From positions 124,001 through 188,000 of the forward strand of contig JAVTVJ010000787.1 of the NCBI GenBank assembly GCA_034509425.1: a DNA stretch of 64,000 nt. The letters run 5' to 3'. How positions within the stretch are numbered: the first letter of the stretch is position 1; every line of letters starts with the position of its first letter. Both the position numbers and the translations under genes were made by a program. The notes below the pieces were generated by a model. That model saw only the letters and a program-made list of their open reading frames with translations, was not told the DNA's origin and ran no database searches. This document shows positions 23,101-35,100 of this stretch, in pieces. This stretch comes from Eopsaltria australis (Eukaryota; Chordata; Aves; Passeriformes; Petroicidae).

Positions 23101-26100
23101 TGGGGGCACAAACGTTCTTGAGCTGTCCCCACCAGTGGTGGCTCCCTGTGAGAGCCCAGGTGCTGTGGACCCCAGAGACCTCACTCCTACCAGGAGGAAC
23201 CTGGAGCTGAGGAGCTTTTCCATCAGCAGCCTGTGCCTAAACCATGGGATGTTGCCCCATCCTGGTGTTGTGCTGACACAGCTCTGCCTGTACACGGCCC
23301 CTGTCCTGGAGCAGCCCCGCGTGTGGGTGTGGGATCAGCTCCCAGAGCAGGTGGCAGGGACACCAGGGGCTGTGTGCTCCCCTCAGTCCAGTGCCACCCC
23401 TGCCACAGGGCATCCTCAGCACGGTCACATCTTCCCTCTAAGCCCTGTCTCCAGAGACAGAGATGTTTTGTCTTCCAGCTCACAGATGTCCTGTGGAATC
23501 TGTGCCGACAAGGAAGCGGCGAGCTCCGGCAAGAGCTGACAGGCTCCAGAAACATCACCTGTGTTTTATCTTCACACCAGCGTGAGAAACTGTTCCCAGG
23601 AGTTTGGAAAGATGTGGCCTGAAGCAGCAGGACTGGGATGTCGAGGCAGGAGGGGAGCAGTGCCATGGAGAGGGGAGGGCTGAGGTGACACGGGTGGTTT
23701 CAGGCTGTTGGGTAATGGGGCTTGGCTCGAGCAGAAATGGATGGAAGGACTGGCCTCAGGATCTGTTAGAATCATGGAATGGTTTGGGTTGGAAAGGCCC
23801 TTAAAGATCATCTCATCCCACCCCTGCCGTGGGCTGGGACACCTTCCACCAGACCAGGCTGGCCTGGGACACTTCCAGGGATGGAAGTTCTCTGCTGTCC
23901 TTCTAGTCTCGTTCTCCTGGACAAAACTAGAGCTCGACAACACTGCTGAGGCTAATCCACATCACACCTTCCTTCAGGAGTGGGGAAACCCAGGCAGGTG
24001 AAGGGAAATGGGGCAGCAGTGTGGTGGCAGATCTTGTGTAACCCAAACGCAGCCCCTTGGAACCCAGACATTGAGCATCCTGGGAGCTGCAGGGCTCTGA
24101 GTCAGAAAAGCAGCAGTGAAGAGGCACACAGTGGATCAGAAAAATGGCTTTTGTTGGTGTGTTGGAGAGGAGTTGCTCGGTGGTAATCCACTGTGATGTG
24201 CAGGAACGTGCTGGGGCCGTGCTTGTCCAAGCACCACGGTCCTGCCACTGCAATGCCAGCTGGCACAGCTCCTGCCACTGCCCCTGATGCCAAGGGGAGC
24301 CAGCCTGGAGCTGGGTGAGAGGTGCCTTCCTTTGGGTGCTGCTCCTCCGGGCTGTTTCTCAGAGCTGTCAAATGAGTTGTTCTTCCATGAAATATTGTAA
24401 GGCTTGGACTTGGGAAAAGCCCATCCGAGCGCAAAGCTCTCTGCATCCATTTGGCCTGGCATGCAAGTGATGGGGAAGCTTTCATGCTACCACTCTCCAG
24501 TCCTCTCCCAGCCCTGAGGCTTCCCCTGTGCCCTGCAGCTGCTGCAGTGGTGAGCCTGAGCTGGCAGATGTGCCAAGGCTAACGCTCGGCTGCAGCTCAC
24601 GCTCTCCAGGTGCTGGGGAAGGTCTGGGATGGCCCTGCACTGGCGTGGATGTGCTGGCAGTGCCAGCAGCAGGCTGGGCACGGGGAGGGCATGGACACGT
24701 GCTCGTCTCACCAGTCTGGGATGCTGGGAGAGGAGGCAGCACTGGCACCCGCGGGTGTCAGCCCTGCAGCAGGGGTGAGTGGCTGGGTGGGTGTTGGCTG
24801 CTCGAATCACAGAATAGCCCAGCTTGGAAGGGACCCACAGGGATCATCCAGTCCCACTCCTGTCACTGCACAGACACCCCAACAATCCCACCCTGTGCCT
24901 CAGAGCCTGTTCCAAACACTCCTGGAGCTCTGGCAGCCTCGGGGCTGTGCCCATTCCCTGGGAAGCGCCCAGCACCCTCTGAGGGAAGAACCTTTCCCTG
25001 ATACCCACCCTAAACCTCCCTGACACAGCTCCAGCCATTCTCTGTGTCCTGTCCCTGCTCACAGAGCACAGATGAGAGCTGCCCCTCACCAGGAAGCAGC
25101 CTGGGCTGTTGGCTCACCTGCCCTGCTCCCCAGCACGCCGGACCAGAGCCACTCCGAGTTCCCCAGCGAGGCGACACCTCATGCTCTGCTCCCTGCCCCA
25201 TGGGCTTAGCACAGGTCCCTGGGCAGCTTTCCCACGGCGTGGCACGGCCGTGCCCACCTGGCCAAGTGTCCAGCAGCTGGCCAGGCTGTGTGCAGGGCTG
25301 GCAGGGCTCTTTGTGCTCGGCGGGGCCGTGCTGCGTGCAGGGGCTGGCAGGGGCTGCCAGGGTGGGAGGCTCTCCATTGTCAGCGTGTCAGGTCAGCTTT
25401 GCTCAGCCTGCTCAGGCTGCTGGATGCACCTCCCGTGATTGGTGTGTGCAGCTCCCAGCCTGCCTGAGCCTTGGGAAGCTGCTCTATGCAAATGGGGAAG
25501 TAAAAACTCCCTGATTTCCACACGGCAGGCATGGGGCTGGTGGGGTTTTTCCAGTGGAACAATGGTGGGCTTGCTCCAACCATGGGCTCCTTTCACCTTG
25601 GAATTACCCATTTTCCTGCTTGACACACTGTCCTCTACATGTTTTCTAGCTACCAATTCAGCAGAACCATTTTTTTTCTCCCCTAACTGTTTGTTTTCTC
25701 CCCTAACTGTTTACGAACAGCAAAACGCGGGATCTCCTGAGCCCTGGGCAGCTCTCCCAGCGCAGGAAGCGAATTCCAAAGCTCCAAACAGCAATAACCC
25801 ACCTGCCCACCTCCTGCCAGGGTGAGGTTTGTGACTGTCCCCCTCTTTCTGTCTCTCTTCCAGCCCCTTCTGCCGTGTCCATCATGCACCAGGTGAGCCG
25901 CACCGTGGACAGCATCACCCTCTCCTGGTCCCAGCCCGACCAGCCCAACGGAGTCATCCTGGACTACGAGCTGCAGTATTATGAGAAGGTACTGAGGGAC
26001 CCTGCCAGGGGTCACCCACAGGTTTTGGGGAGAGGAGGGGGTCCAGTGGTTGGTCAGTAGGAGACTGCTCTTGCTGCGTTGGTCACATGGGTGGCAGTGG

Positions 26101-29100
26101 CCGTCAATCCTTCAGGGTCCAGTGGTGGTGGAAGATCCACTGGTCATTCAGGAGCTTCTCCTGCCACCTCCAAGTGGACTCATTGCAGGGAGAGCAGAGT
26201 AGCCAAGGTCCAGGGTCTGCTTTTTCCTTTTTGTGCACTGGGGCATCAGTTTGAAATGGGAATGACCGGGAGCATCCGGTCCCAGGCTGGAGCACGCTCA
26301 GTCCTGGAGATTTTATGGAGTGCTCTCCATGGGTGCATGTACAGAAAAGGTGAGTTTGGTGTCTCTTGAGCATCCTGAGCCCAGATGTTGTACAGGGAGA
26401 GGCTGTCCCATACTCTCATGGACTGTGGAGTCAGTGTGGAGGGGTCCTGCAGCTCTGGCTCTTCCATCCCTGAGGAACCTGCTCCTTCCACAATCTCCCT
26501 GTGCAGGCAAGCAGAGGGATTTCAGCCTGGACTGTGCCGGGGTGTCCATCCCACCAGAGACCTGAGCACCACGTGAAGGTTGGTGCCAGGCCCTGCCAGG
26601 CTGAACTTCATCTGGGAGATGGGGAGCAGGAGACTTCTCCTTCCAGGAATCTGCCCCCTTGCACAAGAACTTATAAACTATACATTATAAATTGCAAACT
26701 AACTAATTAAAAAGCTTTATGATTAAATGGAACTGAAAATATTTTTCCCAGCAGTTGCCGGAAGAAATGATTAATCCCCCCCCACTGCCTGCCTGTGACC
26801 TATTTTCTCATCACCAAGAGCCAGAGGGAGAATGGGGAGGAGGGGGGCTCCTTTGTAAGTTGTTAAATAGGTCCTGACCTATATTGCATAAATCACAGCC
26901 ATTTATTTTGACCCTTGGAAATGATCCCAGAATACGTGGCAAGATGGATGAGTAGATAACAAGACAAATCTGGGAAGCAAGAGGGGTCCTTTCCCTGGGG
27001 ACTCTCAATAGAGAGGCAGAAGATCTCAGGGAGTTCATCCTTCTCCTCTTACTTTATCTTAGTCTCTCACCCTCTTTCTTTCTTTCTTCCCTCTCCTCTG
27101 TTTTCTGGGGGAGGCTGTAAATAAAGGGGATTTTTGTCTGACAAGTGGTGCTGCTGTTGGTGTTGCCAGTCCTTGCAGGCAACCCCATCTGCCTGTCCCC
27201 TTGTCAGAGTGAGGGCACAGCATGGCCCTGATGATGGGGACAGGTGGCCCCACTAAGCCTTAGGAGCACTAAGCCTGGCACAGAGGGCAGGGCTGGGCTG
27301 GCCTTCTCCCTCTCCTGGTATTTCAAGAACAATGGAAGCATCCCAGACTGGTTTGGGTTGGAGGGGACCTTAAAGCTCATCCAGTGCCACCCCTGCCATG
27401 GGCAGGGACACCTTCCACTGTCCCAGGTTGCTTCAAACCCCATCCAACCTGGCCTGGGACACTTCCAGGGATCCAGGGGCAGCCACAGCTTCTCTGGGCA
27501 CCCTGTGCCAGGGCCTCCTCATCCTCACAGGGAACAATTCCTTCCCAATATCCCATCCATCCCTCCCCTCTGGCAGTGGGAAGCCATTCCCTCTTGCCCT
27601 CGCATTCCAAGCCCTTGTTTCAAGTCCCTCTCCAGCTCTCCTGGAGCCCCTTTAGGCACTGGAAAAAGCTGTGAGCTCTCCCCAGAGCCTTCTCTTCTCC
27701 AGGTGAGCACCCCCAGCTCTCCCAGCCTGGCTCCAGAGGGGCTCCAGCCCTTGGAGCATCTCCATCCTCTGGACTCACTCCAGCAGCTCCACATCCTCCC
27801 TGTGCTGGGACCCCAGGGCTGGGGCAGCTCTGCAGGGGGATCTCACCAGAGCAGGGCAGAGGGGTGGAGTCATTTGAAGCCCATGGAACTTTGTTTTTTT
27901 GCTGCTGGTTCTTGGTTTGAAGAAGGCCCAGCTCTGTCTCCCCAGCCCTGGTGTTTGTGTGTGCACAGGGACGCTCCATCCTGCTCTGGCTGCTGGGCAC
28001 AGCTGAGTCCCAGCTCAGCCCAGCCATTGCAGTGCTGAGTTTTGCAATCAAAAGCCATTTACTGCATCCCTGGGAGCAATCCCAAAACTCAGGGCTTTGG
28101 CTCTGCCGTGCTCTTCCCCTGCCTCCCATCAATCCAGCAGTTGGATGTGGTGTGTGACACGTCCCAGGTGTGTTCTCACTCCACTGCCAGTCTCTGCAGA
28201 GGTGATTTCCTTCCAAATATTTCATTACAAAGTGTCCCATGTGCTCCTGAATGCTCAGCAAAGATCTCTGGAGCTGGTTAAGTTGTTTCTGGTGGAATTA
28301 TTTTTTTTTTCCCCCAGTAGAAAATTATGTTTTATTTTCATGGGAACAGCTGAAATGAAGAAAAACAGCGTACACATTGAGTACAAAAAGCACCTTGACT
28401 CTTCATTTTTAATAGATTCCCTTCTATATAAAGACATAAATTAAATAAAAGAAAACCAGAAGAGTTTATTTTAGCATTGACAGAAAAGAGCTGCTCACAA
28501 CACCTGAAACAAAGGTGTGTTTTTATTTCCCTTTCACGGATTATTTGCAACACTGCTATTCTTAGATTCCATTAAAAATCCCTGCACAAAGGCAACATGA
28601 TGAGTTTCTTTCACGTGGAGTTGGAGCAAATCCACGCAGATTGTTGCACAAACACTGCCTGACGTGGCTGCTCTCTGCAGCCCTCACCTAAATGTGGGTT
28701 TTTTTTGCACTTCCAAGAGGCACCTGCCAACGTTTGTCTTATTAAAAAAAGTCTTGTGTTGTCTTCATTTAGAAAGGGCGTAGCAGTTTTTGTCCAAACT
28801 CATCCTGGAGTGTGGGAACTGGAGACCCACTGCAGTGAAGAGTAATTAGCCCTCCTCGTTATGCAAAATGATTGGGTTTGATGATGCTCAAAGCCACCCA
28901 TTTTGCAGTTGTTTGAAGGCATTCAGCCCAATTTGGTCACCAGTGTAAGATTCTAGGAGGCAAAGGAGCTCTTTGATGTCTCCAGTTGGTGCTGGAGAAG
29001 GGGCACAGGTTGGCTGGGGGATGGAGGGTGGGGGAGAGGTGACCTGTGAAGGTGGATGTGGAAGTGGAGGTGGGAGTAGAACCCTCCTGATGCTCTCTGG

Positions 29101-32100
29101 AGTCCCTGGCCAGAGCCCAGCACCCCAGGACAGGGTGTACCCAGGGCTTGGACCGAGGGTGCTGGAGGTGCTGCTCCTGGGATGGCTCAGGGGACGTCCC
29201 TGCCCATGTCAGGGGTTGGAACAAGGTGGTCTTTAAGGTTCCTTCCAACCCAAACCATCCTGGGATTCTGTGATTCTCTGACTTTCTGGACTCTGTCCTG
29301 CAGTGTTGGACAGCAGAATCCCTGAGCCTGGAACCAGAGCTGCTGCCTGGTGTTCCCCATCTGTCCTCAGGTGGGGCTGCCCCTTCACCCAAACCCTTGG
29401 AGGGGGCTCTGTGCCAAGGAAAGTGTGAGTTCAAGGAGGTGGAGAGGAAACCCTGCCAGGAAGCCCTGGGCCAGCCTGGCACTCCCAGGGCCACACTGGG
29501 ACTGGGCACTGTCCAGGGCTCAGTTGGTTTGAGAGAGGCATCCAAACACTCAGAAAATATTCAGAGAATAATTAAAGTTGGAAAAGCCCTCCAAGATGAG
29601 TCAGTCCAACCTTCACCTGACACCCAGGTGCCCACCAAGCCACACTGCCAAGTGTGGCATCTCATTTTGTGTCCACTTGGAGATGGGCACTCCACCACTG
29701 CCCTGGGCAGCCTGTGCCAAACCCTTTTAATGAAGAAATTTTCCCTTATATCTAACTTGCACTTCCCTTGGCACAACTTGAGGCCATTTCCCCCTTGTCC
29801 CACTTGATGGGGGCTGGGGGCACAAATGTTCTTGAGCTGTCCCCACCAGTGGTGGCTCCCTGTGAGAGTCCAGGTGCTGTGGATCCCACAGATCGTGGCT
29901 GGCAGGACACATGAGCATCCCAAAATGCAGCTGTGGGATGGTTTTTGCCCCCAGGGCCAGAGCAGATGCCACTGTGCAGGCTCACAGGAACTCTGCCAAA
30001 TCCACTCAGTTGGCTTTTTTTTTTTCCTTGGCTTTTTTACTTTTAATTTTTTTTTTAATGCGACTTTTTAGAAGCAATTTTTATAAATCCTTTGGGTGTC
30101 TCACAGCTTACCCGTGTTTCAAGAGGCTCCTTCCTTGTTGATCAGATTTGGTTTCAGCTTCAGTTTGACTCGTGGGAAGGGGGACCCAGATGAGGACTCA
30201 AAATCAAACCAGTTTATTATTTTGAATTAAGATTTCCAAACTCCAAACAAAACCAGCAGGAAAAAAAAACCCCAAACACCACAAATCTCTGCTTGGACTT
30301 GGGCTTTAAACCACCTGGGATGCACTTGGACTTTAAACCACCTGGGATGCACTGGGCCTACCAGAGGAGCCCAGAGAGGTGAAAGGGGAGAAGTGTTTTG
30401 AGGTGAATGTGCAGGTTCTGGAGAGGTGATGCCAAGGAGAAGGAATAGGTTTGATAGGGGAGGGTGGAGAGGTGTAAATGCTTTTTCCTTGTGGTCTGGG
30501 ATTAAAGGAGAGCACATCACAAGCACGCCTTCCTCAGCCATCAATTTCCCAGGCTATCAACCACCTTGTAGGCTTGGCCATTACATTCCATTTAAAGTCC
30601 TCCAGGAGCAGGGATGAGGTTCTCCAAAAGAGTTGGACAAATGATTCTAAAACAACTGTGTTGTTAGTGCCCTCCAAAGGCCCGGGAGGATTCGTCCAAG
30701 CCCTTGAGCTCTAAAACAGTAAACATTTCCTGACCTATTTCTCTCCTGGCCTGCCTGGGAAAGGTCCAAGGGAGTGCTGAGGGCTGATCAGACAAATGAG
30801 GCCGTGAGTTTGCTGTGTGCTCATCTCCCTTTGGTCTGTGTGTGTCTGTATTTGAGCTTTCCACTGTCATCAGGCTCATTGCCAGAAACCCCAGTGATAA
30901 CCAGGAGCCTCCAGCATCAGGTCCAGATGCATAAAACAGATATTGTAGTTTTTAGAAGGGAAAAGTGTTCCTGAGCAGTGTTAATAGTGAAGTGTTTCAC
31001 AGAACCACAGGATGGCTGGGCTGCCTCTCCTGCCCTTCCTCCTTCCAGAAACGCAATGCTTGCCTCTGGGCTGATTTTCCTGATGATTTTCCTGTGTTTT
31101 CCTGATTTTCCTGTGTTTTCTGAGCAGGATCTGAGCGAGTTGAACTCGACCACAGTGAAGAGCCCCACCAACACCGTGGCAGTGCAGAACCTCAAGGCTG
31201 GCACCATCTACGTGTTCCAGGTGCGGGCGCGCACCGTGGCCGGCTACGGCCGCTACAGTGGCAAGATGTATTTCCAGACCATGACTGAAGGTGAGCCTGC
31301 AGTGCCTCTGCAAAGGTGACTCAGGGCCCAGAGAGATGTGCAGGTGGACATGCAGCTGGTCCCCTTTGCTGGCAGTCCCTTCGAGGGTGTGTTGGCAAAT
31401 CACAGAGAGGCCTGGGTGCTTGGCCATGCAGGGAAAGCCCCAGTTTCTGCCCAGCTTTTCTGTGATGCCTTTTTCTGGTCTTAGGAAATAAAGGCTCAGA
31501 CAGGGTCAGAGGGTTGGGGGTCGTTTCCCTCGGGATTTTAATAGGATCCCATCCCATGGCTTCTGCCGTCCAGGTAGAACGCGGCGCCAAAGCCCCGTCC
31601 CCCCAGTCGAGTGTACAATTAAAGACTCTACTCATTAGCAGATCTACCAGGAGGGCCCAATAAGGGCCTGGGTGGGCTCACTTCTAGTTTACAGAATCTG
31701 TCCTGCTAGGAGACCTTGAGGGCCCACGAAAACAGAGTGTTTGGTCTCTAACTCTCCAGTTCTGGGGTGTTTGGTCTCCCAGCCTGCAGGACACCAAGAA
31801 ACCAGGCTGAGTGATCACACCCATAGCATCACAAGTGTGCATGCTGGTACTTGTGGATACAGAGAACTGTGTAAAAAGTATCTACAAGAAAAAGCAAATC
31901 CTTCAGGCACCAGTAGCTCCATCCAACCTTCCCTCTGGGACAACCAGAGCAGGGTCCTGAGCATCCCAGACCAAAGCCATGCCAGGAACCAAACACAGCC
32001 CACGCTCTGACCTCGATCACCTCGTGAGTGATGTGCCACAGTAACCTGTTCCCTTCTCCCCGTGTGCCAGCTGAGTACCAGACCAGCGTGCAGGAGAAGC

Positions 32101-35100
32101 TGCCGCTCATCATCGGCTCCTCGGCGGCGGGGCTGGTGTTCCTCATCGCCGTCGTGGTCATCGGCATCGTGTGCAGCAGGTAGGGCAGGCTGGCACACAG
32201 CCAGGGCTGGGGACAGGGGACAGGGGGGTGGCACAGGGAGGGGACAGAGGTGTCCAGCAGGTAGGGCAGGCTGGCACACAGCCAGGGCTGGGGACAGGGG
32301 ACAGGGGGGTGACACAGGGAGGGGACAGAGGTGTGCAGCAGGTAGGGCAGGCTGGCACACAGCCAGGGCTGGGGACAGGGGGGTGGCACAGGAAGGGGAC
32401 AGAGCTGTCTAGCAGGGCTGGTGTTCCTCATCAGCATCATGTGCAGCAGGTAGGGCAGGCTGGCACTCAGCCAGGGCTGGGGACAGGAGGGTGACACAGG
32501 GAGGGGACAGAGGTGTCCAGCAGGTAGGGCAGGCTGGCACTCAGCCAGGGCTGGGCTCTGGAGACAGGACGGTGACACAGGGAGTGGACAGAGGTGTCCC
32601 CCAGCCGCAGCCCCGAGGGGCCCATGCTGTGCTCAGGTGTCCCTTCCCTTCCAGAAGGCGGGGCTTTGAGCGGGCAGACTCGGAGTACACGGACAAGCTG
32701 CAGCACTACACCAGTGGCCACAGTACGTACCGGGGGCCCCCCCCGGCCCTGGGGGGCCGCTCGCTGCTCGGTTCGTGCTCCTGTTCACTCGGGGCTTGCG
32801 GGGAGGGCTCCGGGCAGGGTGCTGTGCATGTGTGTGTGTATGGGAAGGGCAGCTCCAGATCCCCCCCAGCCCCTGCTCCCTGCCCTGCTCTCAGCCCTGC
32901 AGGTGCCAGCCCCTGCGAGTGTCCTCCAGACCTCTGTGACAGCCAGCACCCCCTGAAGTGTCACCCTGTGCTGTGCTGCAGCCTCTGGCAGCACACTGGG
33001 TCTTGCTCCTCCTGCTCCTGAGCTTTGCCCATCTCCAGAGCCCTTCCCTGTCCTGTCCCTGTCCTGCAGAGTGCTGTCCTCCTACAGGAGCCCACACACC
33101 TTTGCTAGAGCCCATCCCAGTGCTCCCAGATTCCCAGAAGATGTGAGATATATCTAAATATAGGTGTATAATACTATAGCTAACATGCCCTCTCTTGTGG
33201 CCTCCCTCTTCCAACACCCCTGTGCAAGGCACTCCCTCACATCCAGCGTTCCTGCTCAGCCTCACTGCACACCCTGCCTCACCCCTGGGCATCCTTCTTC
33301 CCCCATCCCTGGAAGTGTCCAAGGCCGGGTTGGATGGGGCTTGGAGCAATCTGGGATAGTGCATCTCATTCCCATTCAAAGCCCATCTCATTCCCATTCA
33401 AAGCCCATCACCTTCCACCATCCCAGGCTGCTCCAAGCCCCATCCAGGCTGGCCTTGGACACTTCCAGGCTTGGGGCATTCACAGAGCAGGGATACAGAT
33501 GTCAAGATCCCTCTCCTTGGGCAGCTCATGGAGGTGTCCCTGCCCATGCAGAATGATATGAGGCCATTTAAGATTGCTTTTACCCAAACCATTCCATGAT
33601 TCTGTGATTAACCCCTGCCTGCACGTCCCTGAGATTCCTTTCTCCCCCCTCACTAGAGACCTGCTGCCCTAATCTTGCTTCATTCCAATCTCAGCTGTGA
33701 TTTTCCTCATGTTCCATTTCCAGCTTCGGGATTTCTGCCCTTTTAATGCCTCGTTCCTGTACAAATCCAGGCCTTGCTCAGAGCATGCAAAACACCAGTT
33801 GTGTTTCCACTCAGGACTCACTGTGGCTCCTGCTTTTACCTGGGAAACACCTCCCAAAAGGCAGAGCTGCAGCCCAGTGCCCCAGCAGGCTGTGCTGTCA
33901 CTTACCAGGAAAAATGACACTTTTCAGGTGACATTATGTAAATGCAGCTCTCTGGTTTTTGTCATTCTGGGCTGCAAACACACACTCACACGTTCTCCCG
34001 GGGCCTGCTGTGGGACATGACAGCCCCAGGCTGGGATGGGTTGAATCCCTGTGCCTGCACCACTTGGAGCAGCTCTGGTGCCATGGGATGCAGCAGAGCT
34101 GGCACAGCCTGGGTGCCTTTTAGCCCCTTCCTTACCCAGGACACCTGGCCAGGGCTCAGTCCCTGCTCAGTGCCCAGCAGTGATTGCTGTGCAGACACTG
34201 CAGCAAATTGCCAAGGCCCAGGGAGCCTGTGAGCACTGGAGAGCCCTGAATCCAACAGGATATATCATCCTATAACCAGGAAAGATGCTCACCACAGTGC
34301 TCCTCAATCACCTGGGTTATTGCACTGATTTTACTGATTATGGGAACAGGTAAACAATGCCCTATAAGGTCACAAACCTCACTCTCAATAGGTCCAGAAG
34401 GTCACAAACCCACAATCCTCTCTCTCAGCCCATCCCTGGTGACCTGGATGTGCTTCCATGGTCACCTCCAGGCCCAGGACAGAGGTTCACTCTGGGCATT
34501 CCAGGCTGGCTTTTCCAGCATCCTGGAGCTGGGAGTCACAGTCTGGTGCTGTGTGGGGCTCCTTATGGAGGGAGCTGTGAGCTCTGCTCTCCAAACAGCC
34601 CATTTCAGAGTGAGCCAGGGGCCAGCAAATGAGTCTAGAAAGGGGAAAAGCACAGGTGAGAGCTGTCCCACTGTGCAGGTGGCTGAGGTGTGGCAGTCCA
34701 GCCTCACCATGGCCACTGCCTTTCCCATGACGTGTCCCTGTGTCCCCTGCTCAGCCCAGCAAGAGGAACCTTGGCTTTTGTGATTTTCTCAGTGTCTCCC
34801 ACTGCTTCTCTTGGGGCTCCCAAGAGGAAACCCCAGCCTTGGCCAGGGGTACCAGTCAGGAGAGCAGGGCAGACTGGACTGTCCCTCCTGCTTGCACAGC
34901 TCCTGGGAGGGTCACAGATCCAGCCTGTCTGCAGTTTGTAGTCCAGGCTCCATGATGTGGCTCCCCATTGTGCCAGCAATGACTTGTGGGCCAGTATTCA
35001 TTAAAGCCAGCTTTAACAGCCCTGTGGCTGTTAAAACATGTTAAAACATGTTAAACATGGCTCTGCATGTTCTTTCTCAAACTGTTTCTCTCTGTCTGCT

